Made by a program: the position numbers and the translations under genes | Shown: in pieces, positions 44,434 through 53,611 of the stretch | How the letters are laid out: the number at the start of each line of letters is the position of its first letter | Position numbering within the stretch: the stretch's first letter is position 1 | Notes under the pieces: generated by a model | The model's input: only the letters and a program-made list of their open reading frames with translations | Told to the model about the DNA's origin: nothing | The model's database searches: none | From: UBA5536 sp964592595 | GTDB taxonomy: Bacteria; Bacteroidota; Bacteroidia; Bacteroidales; F082 | Length of the DNA stretch: 64,000 nucleotides | NCBI GenBank assembly: GCA_964592595.1 | Contig: CAZQFH010000004.1 | Location: forward strand, 46,001 to 110,000 | Direction of reading: 5' to 3'

Positions 44434-45573
44434 CTATTTCAGCAAATCCCTCGAGATCACAATTTTCTGTATTTCTGAAGTGCCTTCGTAAATTTGTGTC
44501 AGCTTGGCTTCGCGCATCAGGCGTTCCACGTGGTATTCTTTGGTATAGCCATATCCGCCATGTATCTGAACAGCTTCGGTGGTCACTTCCATTGCGATAT
44601 CAGCGGCATATTGTTTAGCCATGGCACTGGCCACGCCATATGGTTTGCCCTGATCTTTGAGCCAGGCAGCCTTAAGGCAGAGGTTGCGTGCATTTTCAAC
44701 TTTTACAGCCATATCGGCCAGCTTAAAGGCGATGACTTGGTGGTTGGCTATTTCCGTTCCAAAAGCCTTGCGTTCTTTGGAATAGGCCACAGCACGTTCC
44801 AGCGCTCCTGAAGCCAGTCCAAGTGCCTGAGCGGCAATCCCAATGCGGCCACCTTCGAGGACTTTCATGGCAAATTTAAATCCAAAGCCATCTTCGCCGA
44901 TGCGATTCTCCTTCGGGATTTTCACATCGTTAAACATCACCGAATGGGTGTCGGAGCTGCGCATCCCCATCTTGTCCTCGTGAGGACCTAAAGTGATGCC
45001 GGGTGTGTTTTTTTCAATCACAAAAGCGTTTATGCCTTTGTGTTTCTTTTCGGGATGTGTTTGCGCAATCAGCACATAGGTAGAGGCCGAATTGGCATTG
45101 GTAATCCAGTTCTTGGTTCCGTTCACCAGGTAGTAATCGCCTTTGTCTTCGGCTGTTGTACGTTGGCTGGTGGCATCCGATCCTGCTTCGGGTTCCGAAA
45201 GCAGGAAAGCACCTAACACTTCGCCGCGTGCCAGGGGTTTCAGGTATTTTTCTTTGATATAGTCTGATCCAAATGCTTCCAATCCATAGCATACCAGCGA
45301 ATTGTTTACTGACACGATCACACTGGCGGAGGCATCAACTTTGCTGAGTTCTTCCATCGCCAGCACATACGAAACAGTATCCATGCCGCTTCCGTCGTAT
45401 TGGGGATCAACCATGATGCCCATAAAGCCCAGGTCGGTCAGGTTTTTTACGTGATGAGTCGGAAATTCTGCTTTGGCATCACGTTCGATTACATCTTTAA
45501 TAAGTTCGCGCTGTGCATAGTCGCGGGCTGCTTGCTGGATCATCAGCTGCTCTTCGGTAAATTCAAAGTTCAT
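44434..45573 (-). CDS. Acyl-CoA dehydrogenase (butyryl/short-chain type)
   Basis: FAD enzyme that makes the 2,3-double bond in acyl-CoA and passes electrons to ETF. 379 residues, normal length. FAD/substrate motifs: FLLSEPEAGSDATSQRTTAE (about 124-143), VNGTKNWITNANSA, GRIGIAAQALGLASGALE, QIHGGYGYTKEYHVERLMR. The catalytic Glu is in IYEGTSEIQK near the C-terminus, as in butyryl- and medium-chain enzymes. It is the last gene of the six-gene leftward operon and would perform the first step of the beta-oxidation spiral encoded upstream. No etfAB genes are in the window. Confidence 0.95.
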   Translation of the reverse strand: MNFEFTEEQLMIQQAARDYAQRELIKDVIERDAKAEFPTHHVKNLTDLGFMGIMVDPQYDGSGMDTVSYVLAMEELSKVDASASVIVSVNNSLVCYGLEAFGSDYIKEKYLKPLARGEVLGAFLLSEPEAGSDATSQRTTAEDKGDYYLVNGTKNWITNANSASTYVLIAQTHPEKKHKGINAFVIEKNTPGITLGPHEDKMGMRSSDTHSVMFNDVKIPKENRIGEDGFGFKFAMKVLEGGRIGIAAQALGLASGALERAVAYSKERKAFGTEIANHQVIAFKLADMAVKVENARNLCLKAAWLKDQGKPYGVASAMAKQYAADIAMEVTTEAVQIHGGYGYTKEYHVERLMREAKLTQIYEGTSEIQKIVISRDLLK

Positions 45574-45596
45574 GTTTTTTGTTTTTTATGGTCAAA

Positions 45597-46541
45597 TTAA
45601 AAATTATAATGTTTTTGTGTTAGTTTTTGACGTGCCTCCCGAAATGCTGTAAGTATTTCAGTAATTATTTCAGCGGCAGGTTTTTCATCGCTGATCAGTG
45701 CGGCAACCTGTCCTATTTCCAATTCTCCTTCGTCCAGATCGCCCTCAAACATCCCTTTTTTGGCTCGTGCCCTCCCAAGAATTTTTTTTAGTTCATCAGG
45801 CTTTGCGCAGGCCAGCTCAGCGGCTTTCACCTGCTCATAAAAGGCATTTTTAAGCAATCGGACAGGGACGAGCTGTTTCATGCTTAACATGGTAGCGCCA
45901 TCTTTTGCAACAATCACAGCCTGTTTAAAGGCTTTATGGGCCGATGATTCCTTAGCAGCCACAAAGCGCGAACCAAGCTGCACCCCGTCAGCTCCCAATG
46001 CCATTGCAGCAAGCATCTGCCGTCCGGTAGCAATACCTCCTGCAGCAATCACCGGGATGTTTACGGATTGCTTGATAAGCGGAATAAGGGTCATGGTGGT
46101 GGTTTCTTCTATGCCGTTGTGCCCTCCGGCTTCAAAGCCCTCGGCAACAATAGCATCCACACCGGCTTCTTCTGCTTTGTGGGCAAACTTCTGATTGGCA
46201 ATTACATGCACAACTGTGCGCCCATGCGATTTTAGCAATTGGGTATATTTGGCCGGGTTTCCTGCCGAAGTAAATACGATGGGAACATCCTCGCGCAGTA
46301 TGATTTGTATCAGCTCATCAGTTTGGGGATAAAGCAAGGGCACATTCACACCAAATGGCTTGGTGGTGGCAGCTTTACACTTTTGGATGTGTTCTTCCAG
46401 TACTTCAGGATACATCGATCCCGCCCCGATGAGCCCCAAGCCTCCGGCATTGCTCACGGCAGCCGCCAGTTTCCAGCCGCTGCACCAGATCATGCCGGCT
46501 TGTATGATGGGGTACTTAATGCCAAAAAGCGATGTGACCAT
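45597..46541 (-). CDS. FMN-dependent enzyme, nitronate monooxygenase / FabK-like
   Basis: 314 residues from the ATG at 46541; the earlier start at 46562 would overlap elbB. TIM-barrel flavoprotein: FGIKYPIIQAGMIWCSGWKL at the N-terminus, SNAGGLGLIGAG, AEGFEAGGHNG (FMN phosphate and active-site loop), IPVIAAGGIATG and GADGVQLGSRF. The same fold serves nitronate monooxygenases and FabK enoyl-ACP reductases; the AAVSNAGGLGLIGAG and GGHNG motifs do not separate the two. Its place inside a beta-oxidation operon suggests a role on an enoyl thioester or in detoxification, by inference. Confidence 0.85.
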   Translation of the reverse strand: MVTSLFGIKYPIIQAGMIWCSGWKLAAAVSNAGGLGLIGAGSMYPEVLEEHIQKCKAATTKPFGVNVPLLYPQTDELIQIILREDVPIVFTSAGNPAKYTQLLKSHGRTVVHVIANQKFAHKAEEAGVDAIVAEGFEAGGHNGIEETTTMTLIPLIKQSVNIPVIAAGGIATGRQMLAAMALGADGVQLGSRFVAAKESSAHKAFKQAVIVAKDGATMLSMKQLVPVRLLKNAFYEQVKAAELACAKPDELKKILGRARAKKGMFEGDLDEGELEIGQVAALISDEKPAAEIITEILTAFREARQKLTQKHYNF

Positions 46542-46551
46542 AAAAAGCTGC

Positions 46552-47217
46552 TTACTCCTCAACTTCTCCGTTCATACTTTTCATCATGGCATCCACCAGG
46601 TTGTAGGCGCCGTCCCAAATATCGGTGATGGTGGCTTCGAGCATATAGCAGGGAGTCGTGAACACCATGTTGGGGGCATCATACACTACATCGCCATGTT
46701 CGGTCTGCACGTGCATGCCGCCCATGCTTTCTATCACATCGATGGTTTCCTGATCACTTCCGATGGTTACATCTACTTCTCCAAGGACTTTTACAACAAA
46801 TGTGGGGGAGATGCACATGGCACCAATTGGTTTTTGTGCGGCATTCATCGCCCGGATGGCTTGTTCCACTTCAGGATTTACTGTGGCATTAGCGCCTTCG
46901 AAGGCTACAGTGGAAAGGTTTTTGGCTGCACCAAAGCCGCCCGGGAAAAGGATGGCATCGAAATCAGCTGCCTTAAATTCGCTGAGGGATTTGATCTTTC
47001 CGCGGGCAATTCGGGCAGATTCAATCAGGACATTACGTTTTTCGGGCATTTCCTCTCCGGTGAGGTGGTTGATCACATGATGCTGAGCAATATCGGGAGC
47101 AAAACATTGGTATTCGCCTCCGGCTTGCGCAATGGCAAGCATGGCCAGCGTGGCTTCATGGATTTCGGCGCCATCATAAACGCCGCAACCAGCTAAAACT
47201 ACTGCAAATTTCTTCAT
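46552..47217 (-). CDS. elbB: ElbB, glyoxalase/DJ-1 family
   Basis: 221 residues. Class I glutamine-amidotransferase-like fold of the DJ-1/PfpI group, closest to ElbB: KKFAVVLAGCGVYDGAEIHE at the N-terminus, FAPDIAQHHVINHLTGEEM, DFDAILFPGGFGAAKNLS, and the nucleophile Cys in IGAMCISPTFV. E. coli ElbB has weak glyoxalase III activity. It sits in the middle of the beta-oxidation operon, 26 bases after the thiolase gene; why is unclear, perhaps protection from reactive aldehydes. Confidence 0.93.
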   Translation of the reverse strand: MKKFAVVLAGCGVYDGAEIHEATLAMLAIAQAGGEYQCFAPDIAQHHVINHLTGEEMPEKRNVLIESARIARGKIKSLSEFKAADFDAILFPGGFGAAKNLSTVAFEGANATVNPEVEQAIRAMNAAQKPIGAMCISPTFVVKVLGEVDVTIGSDQETIDVIESMGGMHVQTEHGDVVYDAPNMVFTTPCYMLEATITDIWDGAYNLVDAMMKSMNGEVEE

Positions 47218-47242
47218 AGGGCATTCTATATTTTTTGGTTTA

Positions 47243-48478
47243 TTATCCTCTTTTGTAAACTATTGCAACAACCGTTACATCATCGCCACCCATATTGACA
47301 GTCATGCCAAATGGCCGGTCAGCAGGGATGTCGATTTGTGCCTGTCCGGCAATGCCGGTTAGTTGCTGCCAAATGGTTACTGCCTGATGCACGCCGGTAG
47401 CACCTGTGGGATGTCCCCAGCCGATCAATCCACCGGTGGTGTTCATGGGCATGACTCCGGTGCGGGCTGTGTTTCCGGCTGCCACATATTCGGCGCCTTT
47501 GCCTTTTCCGGCAAGACCAAGTGCCTCAACAGCCAGCAATCCTGCAATGCTGAAACAGTCGTGGGTTTCAACGGTTGCCACCTGATCCATGGTGATTTCG
47601 GCCATAGCCAGTGCCTTATCGGCTGCTTTTTTGATGGTGGTAAGTTCCACGGGATCGACGGGATCTTTGGTGATATTGCGCGTTACCTGCGCCCAACCAG
47701 CAATTTCAACAGCTTGTGATTTGTCGATGCCCAGCTTATGTAATCCTTCTTCTGAACTCACAAGAATGCCGGAAGCACCATCAGAAACCTTGGAACAATC
47801 GAGCACGTTCAGGTTATCTACAAAGGCTTTTCCGTTGGGCTTCATTTTATCGTACAAACTAGCCAGGTCGGGAGTGGTATTATGATGTTCCTGTGCATCA
47901 GGATCGAGGCGTGCATTTTCGATGGCATTTACAAACCATTGCCGCATGCCGGCACGGGCATAATCGTAGCCATATTTTTCATAATACACACCGGCACGAT
48001 CCGAAAACTGTCCGGGGAAGAAAAAGGCATGACCTGTTTTACGATTCTGAAACCAGCCGGCACCGGCCAGGATATCAGCGCCATAGATGGCTTTTACTGT
48101 GTTTTGTACTTCCACGCCAAGTGAAAGAGCTACTTCGGCTGTTCCTGCAAGCACCGAGCGCATGGCGCTGATGAGCGAAAGACCCCCTGAAGCACAAGCG
48201 CCCTCTACACTTAATGAAGGTTTATATTCGAGTTTGTCGTCAATCAATCCCGCAAAACCACCCAAATGCGCCTGTTTGTTGAAACGGGCTGCCATAAAAT
48301 TGCCAATCACTGTTTCATCGATTTTGGCAGCATCACCAATTTGTTTCACAACACCTTTGCCGGCTTCGCTGATGTAATGCTCAATGCCTGGACGTTCTTT
48401 TTTCGGATTGAATTCTTTGCGGCCGGTTCCGAGTGATACCGTATTGAAACCGGCTGTTATATAGAGTTTTTTCTGCAT
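47243..48478 (-). CDS. SCP2/SCP-x-type thiolase
   Basis: 411 residues. Cleaves 3-ketoacyl-CoA with CoA. The nucleophile is Cys95 in VEGACASGG; His in IGWGHPTGATG; and HDCFSI replaces the NEAF motif of classic thiolases. The usual final CxG motif is absent (VNMGGDD), as is normal for the SCP2 class, where the HDCF cysteine takes over that role, so the enzyme should be active. It would complete the beta-oxidation cycle with the hydratase and dehydrogenase encoded upstream in the same operon. Confidence 0.92.
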   Translation of the reverse strand: MQKKLYITAGFNTVSLGTGRKEFNPKKERPGIEHYISEAGKGVVKQIGDAAKIDETVIGNFMAARFNKQAHLGGFAGLIDDKLEYKPSLSVEGACASGGLSLISAMRSVLAGTAEVALSLGVEVQNTVKAIYGADILAGAGWFQNRKTGHAFFFPGQFSDRAGVYYEKYGYDYARAGMRQWFVNAIENARLDPDAQEHHNTTPDLASLYDKMKPNGKAFVDNLNVLDCSKVSDGASGILVSSEEGLHKLGIDKSQAVEIAGWAQVTRNITKDPVDPVELTTIKKAADKALAMAEITMDQVATVETHDCFSIAGLLAVEALGLAGKGKGAEYVAAGNTARTGVMPMNTTGGLIGWGHPTGATGVHQAVTIWQQLTGIAGQAQIDIPADRPFGMTVNMGGDDVTVVAIVYKRG

Positions 48479-48496
48479 GATTTTCAGTTTTTTGCG

Positions 48497-49834
48497 TTAA
48501 GCGAAATAGTTGTTGATGGGCCCAAAGGCATGGAAGAAACCCGTTAGCATCACGGTATTTACATCTTCGGCCTGATTCGCCACTCCGTCGCTTACAAGCT
48601 TGCGTCCGATGGCATCAGCGTTTTGTCCGTATTTTATTGCCAGTTTTGCTCCCAAGTTATCAGCGCTTTTCATGGCTTCAAAATAGGGGACAAAATGGCT
48701 GTCCTTGTTAGCGATGCGCACAGCGGCTTTCCAGGGTTTATGTGCAGCTGGCAGTTCACCCAGTTCCTGATCGCAGGAGGTAGCAAACTCATCCACAGCA
48801 ATATAGGTTTGCTTATTGATTTCGTAAACCGCTGTGATAGCGCCTTTTTGGTATTTCAGGAAGCCGTCTTTTTGAGCACCGCTCGATTGCTGTCCGCCTT
48901 TTACGTTAAGTTCCAGCAGCTGATCGAGCAGCGGACTATGCAGGTTTTCATCTTTCATATGCGGATTCATCACTTTCATGATAAACTGTACCACGTCAAT
49001 ACCCACATAATCAATTAATTGAAATATACCCATTGGCCGAACTAAAAATTCCTGACTCACTTTGTTAATCATATAAACCGCTTCATGAAAGGGTCTGTTT
49101 TTGGCCAGTTCCAATGCCTGATTGATGCCATACAAAGCATCGCGCATAAAATGGCCGTTGCCAATAAAGCCGGCAATATCGTTGCTGGGCACCACCACTT
49201 TACGAAGTGCTGTGGCATAATCCAGCGCAAACTGTTTCATTTCGGGTTCACTATTGTGCGTAACGATCAGTTCGACAAGCTTTTGAACGGCTGGTGGATT
49301 ATAAAAGTGGAATCCAAGCACCCTGCCCTTTAATCCTGCTTCTGATTCTATCAGATGAATAGGTACTGAAGATGTATTTGTAAAATACCAGGGTTTATTG
49401 GGGTTGTTTTCATCAATCTGTTTGAGGATTTTAACCTTGAGGTCTTTGTTTTCGGTTACGGCCTCAAAAACAAGCCCGGCGCGGTAAGCTGTCTCCAATG
49501 CAGTGGTAGGTCGCACCAGCTTGAGTACGTCATTCACATACTGATCGATGATATCATAATTTTCGATCAGATCGGCTGTGTTAGCATATATTTGCCTGAG
49601 CCAGACTGTTTTTTTCTCAGCAATTTTAAGCACCTGCATGCGCAGATAGTCCATCAGTCCTGCCAGACCTTCATCAGAGAGGTCGATGGCATTAAGTACA
49701 AATGTTTTTTCTTTGTTTTCAGGTTTCAGGCTGATGTCGGCCATTTCCACGGCGGTGAGCAGTAAAATACCACTGCCCATCTTTCCTGCTGCACCGAGCA
49801 CCGCCACCTGTTGGATGCGTTCGTCGTAAGTCAT
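48497..49834 (-). CDS. 3-hydroxyacyl-CoA dehydrogenase
   Basis: 445 residues, longer than the 280-300 of single-domain enzymes, because a long helical C-terminal region follows the catalytic core. N-terminal Rossmann fold QVAVLGAAGKMGSGILLLTA; catalytic His in GRVLGFHFYNPPAVQKLVEL; Asn and helices at IAGFIGNGHFMRDALYGINQ, then QLIDYVGIDVVQFIMKVM. Oxidises 3-hydroxyacyl-CoA to 3-ketoacyl-CoA with NAD+. It lies between the enoyl-CoA hydratase and the thiolase genes in the operon. Confidence 0.93.
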   Translation of the reverse strand: MTYDERIQQVAVLGAAGKMGSGILLLTAVEMADISLKPENKEKTFVLNAIDLSDEGLAGLMDYLRMQVLKIAEKKTVWLRQIYANTADLIENYDIIDQYVNDVLKLVRPTTALETAYRAGLVFEAVTENKDLKVKILKQIDENNPNKPWYFTNTSSVPIHLIESEAGLKGRVLGFHFYNPPAVQKLVELIVTHNSEPEMKQFALDYATALRKVVVPSNDIAGFIGNGHFMRDALYGINQALELAKNRPFHEAVYMINKVSQEFLVRPMGIFQLIDYVGIDVVQFIMKVMNPHMKDENLHSPLLDQLLELNVKGGQQSSGAQKDGFLKYQKGAITAVYEINKQTYIAVDEFATSCDQELGELPAAHKPWKAAVRIANKDSHFVPYFEAMKSADNLGAKLAIKYGQNADAIGRKLVSDGVANQAEDVNTVMLTGFFHAFGPINNYFA

Positions 49835-49860
49835 AAGGGTTGTTATTTTTTTTGGGTTAT

Positions 49861-50640
49861 TTACCAGTTTGGTTTTCTTTTTCCCAGAAAAGCTTGCATG
49901 CCTTCGCGGCCTTCTGAGTTTTCGCCAAAGAGCGATCCAAAATGATCGGCTTCCAGTTCGCTGCCTGTTTCCAGATCAGTTTCCAGAGCTTTTCGGGTAA
50001 GCATTTTTACTTTACTCACAGCCTGAGGACCTTTTTGGGCAATTGTTTCGGCCAGTTTTAGCGCTTCTTCAAGCAGCTGTTCGGGTTCAATAATTTGTTG
50101 TATTAAACCCATACGCAGAGCTGTTTGGGCATCGATCATCTCGGCCGAAGTAAGCAGGTAAAGGGCATTTCCAAGCCCGACATGGCGCGGCAGGCGCTGT
50201 GTTCCGGCAAAACCGGGTGTAAGTCCCAGATTAACTTCCGGCTGCCCGAATTTAGCTTTGGCCGAAGCAATACGGATATCGCATGCCATAGCGAGTTCGA
50301 GACCACCACCAAGTGCAAAGCCATTGATAGCAGCTATTACAGGAAACGGAAGCAGTTCGAGCGAACGAAAAGTTTGTTGGCCACGGCTGCCAAAAGCTGT
50401 GCCTTCGTCTTGATTTTTATCGACCATCTCGGCAATATCAGCTCCGGCAACAAAGGCTTTGCCCTCGCCTGTAATCAGCATCACACGGATGTTTTGGTCT
50501 TGCGAAAGCTGCGCAACCAGCTGATCCATTTCTTCAAAAAATAAGGTGTTGAGGGCGTTGAGCGCTTCGGGTCTTTTAATCACCACGATAGCAATGCCAT
50601 TACGTATTTCGGTAGTTAAAATCTTGAAATTAGACATCAT
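49861..50640 (-). CDS. Enoyl-CoA hydratase (crotonase family)
   Basis: 259 residues. Hydrates enoyl-CoA to 3-hydroxyacyl-CoA. Oxyanion-hole segments AFVAGADIAEM and ALGGGLELAMACDIRIAS; the two catalytic Glu are in GGGLELA and FGQPEVNLGLTPGFAGTQRL, so it is a true hydratase. First gene of the operon: hydratase, hydroxyacyl-CoA dehydrogenase, thiolase, ElbB, FMN enzyme, acyl-CoA dehydrogenase. The first codon is one of two adjacent ATGs. A -7 box lies 23 bases upstream. Confidence 0.95.
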   Translation of the reverse strand: MMSNFKILTTEIRNGIAIVVIKRPEALNALNTLFFEEMDQLVAQLSQDQNIRVMLITGEGKAFVAGADIAEMVDKNQDEGTAFGSRGQQTFRSLELLPFPVIAAINGFALGGGLELAMACDIRIASAKAKFGQPEVNLGLTPGFAGTQRLPRHVGLGNALYLLTSAEMIDAQTALRMGLIQQIIEPEQLLEEALKLAETIAQKGPQAVSKVKMLTRKALETDLETGSELEADHFGSLFGENSEGREGMQAFLGKRKPNW

Positions 50641-50662
50641 GTCAGGTTATTTATTGATTGGT

Positions 50663-50670
50663 CAAAGATA
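50663..50670 (-). promoter_or_regulatory. -7 element of the beta-oxidation operon
   Basis: CAAAGATA on the plus strand is TATCTTTG on the minus strand, perfect, ending 23 bases before the first ATG. Confidence 0.55.
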
Positions 50671-50809
50671 AAATTTTTATTCAATCTAATTAGGATTGCA
50701 ATCGTTTTCGCCAATCTTAGATAGCCTGTTAAGGTTTTTTAACATCCAAAATACCAACACTATAGCGTCAATTTAAGATTTTATTAACAAGGAATGGAAG
50801 TTTTAGTTG

Positions 50810-50817
50810 TACTTTTG
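50810..50817 (+). promoter_or_regulatory. -7 element abutting the metal-cluster start
   Basis: TACTTTTG, perfect TAnnTTTG, ends four bases before GTG 50822. It overlaps the in-frame TTG at 50807, which therefore is unlikely to be the start. Confidence 0.5.
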
Positions 50818-50821
50818 TCAG

Positions 50822-51307
50822 GTGAGTCAAAAATGGTACATAAGTACGTTTGCAGTTTTAATGGCTGTGATTGTGTTGGTAGGGTCTGTTGGACTCACCA
50901 TCAATGCACACTATTGTAGTACACAAAAAACACTGCAGAAAAGTCTTTTTACAGCTGAAATACATTGTAATCACGAGTCCCACAGCTGTGACATTGTGGC
51001 AATGAAACATGATACTGCACAAGCTTGTTGCACTGTTCATCAAGTGTATAAGCAAACAAAGGACTGCTGTACTGATTTCAGCAAATATGTGAAGCTGGTA
51101 ACAGAATTTGATCTGCCCAAGATAAAAGTTGTTTTCAACCATTTTTTAACTGTTGTAGTCAGGTTGTTTGAATTGGTTGTTCCGGTAACTGAAGATAATA
51201 AAACCTCGGTTTTTTCTGATGCACCTGATGATACCAACCTACCAGGCAGTGGCACGAAATTCCTGATTGCCTGTTCGCAGCTTAAGCTCGCCCATCACCT
51301 GCTTTAA
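50822..51307 (+). CDS. HYC_CC_PP-type cysteine-rich protein
   Basis: 161 residues from GTG 50822. One N-terminal hydrophobic segment (STFAVLMAVIVLVGSVGLTI) exports or anchors it; then Cys pairs and His: NAHYCS, HCNHESHSCDIV, QACCTVHQ and KDCCTDFS. From memory this His-Tyr-Cys plus Cys-Cys layout defines a small Bacteroidota family found beside metal-related TonB receptors; a metal-binding role is inferred from the ligands. It is followed by a TonB receptor and an HMA protein on the same strand, also with Cys-Cys pairs. Start choice rests on the -7 box at 50810-50817. Confidence 0.75.
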   Translation: MSQKWYISTFAVLMAVIVLVGSVGLTINAHYCSTQKTLQKSLFTAEIHCNHESHSCDIVAMKHDTAQACCTVHQVYKQTKDCCTDFSKYVKLVTEFDLPKIKVVFNHFLTVVVRLFELVVPVTEDNKTSVFSDAPDDTNLPGSGTKFLIACSQLKLAHHLL

Positions 51308-51379
51308 TCTCCTTTCTATTTTAATTTTTTTATCGTGTTCGGCTTTGGCCGGACTGAAATGTTTTAACATATTAAAGCA

Positions 51380-53593
51380 ATGAAAATCAGTATTTTTAAA
51401 TTATTATTATGGAGTGCTTTAGGATTGTTGTTCACAACAGTACATGCACAAAAAGTCAGTGGGATAGTTTATGAGACCGGCGAAAATGGTGATCAGCCAT
51501 TGCCCGGAGTAAATATTTATTGGTCGGGCACACAAACCGGAACAATAAGCGATGCGGAGGGTAATTACAAAATCAAACGTCCGCCACACGCTCATATGTT
51601 GGTGTTTAGTTTTGTAGGCTATGCCAACGACACCATTCATGCCTCCCATGATGAAAGTAGTTACGATCATATTATGTCGGGCAGTAAAACACTCGAAGAG
51701 GTGGAGGTAGTTAATCGTGCCAAAACCAATTTTGTATCTCGATTGAGTACGGTAAATGCCCAAACGATCACTTCGGGGGAGTTACAAAAGGCGGCATGCT
51801 GCAACCTTTCCGAAAGTTTTGAAACCAGCGCCAGCGTGGATGTTTCTTACAGCGATGCCGTTACGGGTGCCAAACAGATCGAGCTGCTTGGCCTGAGTGG
51901 CATTTATACGCAGATGATGAGCGAAAATATTCCAAACCTGCGTGGTTTGGCCACTTCGTTTGGGCTGGGTTATGTGCCCGGCAGCTGGATGGAATCTATT
52001 CAGGTTTCCAAAGGTGCTTCCTCTGTTTTAAATGGTTACGAATCTATCAGCGGTCAAATCAATGTGGAATATAAAAAGGCTGAAACAAGTGAGCGTTTCT
52101 TTCTGAATCTTTTTCAGGATCATATGGGCCGGAGTGAGATCAATTTTAACACCAAAGCTGGTATCAGCGATCATATGCATGCTATGGTGATGGGTCATTG
52201 GAGTCGCAATGGCACCAAACATGACGATAATGGTGATGGCTTTCTGGATGATCCGCTTTATACACAATACAACCTTTTTGTTAGAACAGATTTTCATGCC
52301 AAAAACTTTGAAGGGCAGTTTGGTGTCAAAGGCCTGAAGGAAGAGAGGCGGGGAGGACAGCTTCGTTTTGATGCTGATAAGCCGCGCGATGTTGACAATG
52401 GCTATGGCATCGAGCTGCTTACCGAACGTGTGGAAACATTCCTGAAAACCGGTTTTATCTTTGCACGTCCGCAAACAAGTTTAGGCATCCAGCAACAGTT
52501 TACCTTTCACCATATGGATACCTATTTTGGGTTGAGGGATTACGAAGGCACTCAATATAGTTATTATGGCAATGCACTGTTTCAGAGTTATATAAGCGAT
52601 ACACGACATACCTATACAACAGGTTTCAGTTATTTGTATGACCGTTTTGAAGATCAGCTGAACGACAGTACTTTTAACCGAACCGAAAGCGTTCCGGGAG
52701 TGTTTTATCAATACACCTATAGCGATGGCACTAAGCTCAATCTGATTGCAGGTATGCGCTTGGATCACCACAACGAGTTTGGATTTTTTGCTACGCCGCG
52801 CATTCATTTTCGTTACGGATTTAACGAGCATAATATATTGCGTCTCTCAGCCGGAAAAGGCTATCGCACCGCTAATATTCTTGCAGAAAACACTTCCATG
52901 CTCGCTTCTTCGCGGCAGCTGGTGGTGCGCGAACAGCCAAAGATGGAAGAAGCCTGGAATTATGGCTTGAATTTTAGCAAGCATATTGATATGAAAAACA
53001 GGGAACTAACCATCGGTTTGGATATATACAGAACCGAATTTATCAATCAGGTAATTATCGATCGCGATGCAGATGCCCAGAAGGTGTTGGTTTATAACCT
53101 GGATGGCAGATCTTACTCCAACAGCATCCAACTTGAAGTTAATTACGAATTGTTGAAAGGGTTGGATGTGACGGCAGCTGCGCGTTTTAATGATGTACAA
53201 ATGACGCTGAATAACGAACTGCAGGAAAAACCGCTGGTAAACAAATACAAGGCCTTGGTAAGTCTGTCGTATGTTACCAATTTGCGCAAATGGCAGTTCG
53301 ATTTTACCACGCAATTCAATGGCGTGAGCCGTCTGCCTTCAACAGCAGGCAATCCAGAGCCTTATCGCCTGGATGATTATTCGCCGGCCTACACCATTGT
53401 GAATGCACAGGTGACTAAGTTTTTTCGGAAGTGGAATATCTACCTCGGCGGAGAAAATCTGACAAATTTTAAGCAAAACAATCCAATTTTAGCGGCCAAT
53501 GAACCTTTCGGGCCTTATTTTGATTCCAGCATTATCTGGGGTCCAATAAATGGGATAAAGGTTTATGCCGGTTTGAGATATACAATTGAATAA
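51380..53593 (+). CDS. TonB-dependent receptor, probably for a metal
   Basis: 737 residues. Signal peptide (LLLWSALGLLFTTVHAQ), a carboxypeptidase-regulatory-like beta-sandwich (about 26-105, GENGDQPLPGVNIYWSGTQT), a plug domain (about 125-230; PNLRGLATSFGLGYVPGSWM and VSKGASSVLNGYESISGQIN) and a 22-strand barrel ending KVYAGLRYTIE. The plug carries an unusual KAACCNLSESFET Cys-Cys motif. It imports a ligand across the outer membrane using the TonB system. Neighbours with Cys-rich and HMA domains suggest copper or another soft metal. No SusD partner follows. Confidence 0.93.
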   Translation: MKISIFKLLLWSALGLLFTTVHAQKVSGIVYETGENGDQPLPGVNIYWSGTQTGTISDAEGNYKIKRPPHAHMLVFSFVGYANDTIHASHDESSYDHIMSGSKTLEEVEVVNRAKTNFVSRLSTVNAQTITSGELQKAACCNLSESFETSASVDVSYSDAVTGAKQIELLGLSGIYTQMMSENIPNLRGLATSFGLGYVPGSWMESIQVSKGASSVLNGYESISGQINVEYKKAETSERFFLNLFQDHMGRSEINFNTKAGISDHMHAMVMGHWSRNGTKHDDNGDGFLDDPLYTQYNLFVRTDFHAKNFEGQFGVKGLKEERRGGQLRFDADKPRDVDNGYGIELLTERVETFLKTGFIFARPQTSLGIQQQFTFHHMDTYFGLRDYEGTQYSYYGNALFQSYISDTRHTYTTGFSYLYDRFEDQLNDSTFNRTESVPGVFYQYTYSDGTKLNLIAGMRLDHHNEFGFFATPRIHFRYGFNEHNILRLSAGKGYRTANILAENTSMLASSRQLVVREQPKMEEAWNYGLNFSKHIDMKNRELTIGLDIYRTEFINQVIIDRDADAQKVLVYNLDGRSYSNSIQLEVNYELLKGLDVTAAARFNDVQMTLNNELQEKPLVNKYKALVSLSYVTNLRKWQFDFTTQFNGVSRLPSTAGNPEPYRLDDYSPAYTIVNAQVTKFFRKWNIYLGGENLTNFKQNNPILAANEPFGPYFDSSIIWGPINGIKVYAGLRYTIE

Positions 53594-53611
53594 CCTTAAA
53601 AATTACTGATT

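Noticed and set aside
46360..47196. A 278-codon plus-strand ORF
   Set aside because: Antisense to elbB and the FMN-enzyme start; no recognisable protein, while the minus strand has clear families.
47243..48478. Thiolase seemed defective because the final CxG motif is missing
   Set aside because: The HDCF motif shows it belongs to the SCP2 class, in which that Cys replaces the missing one.
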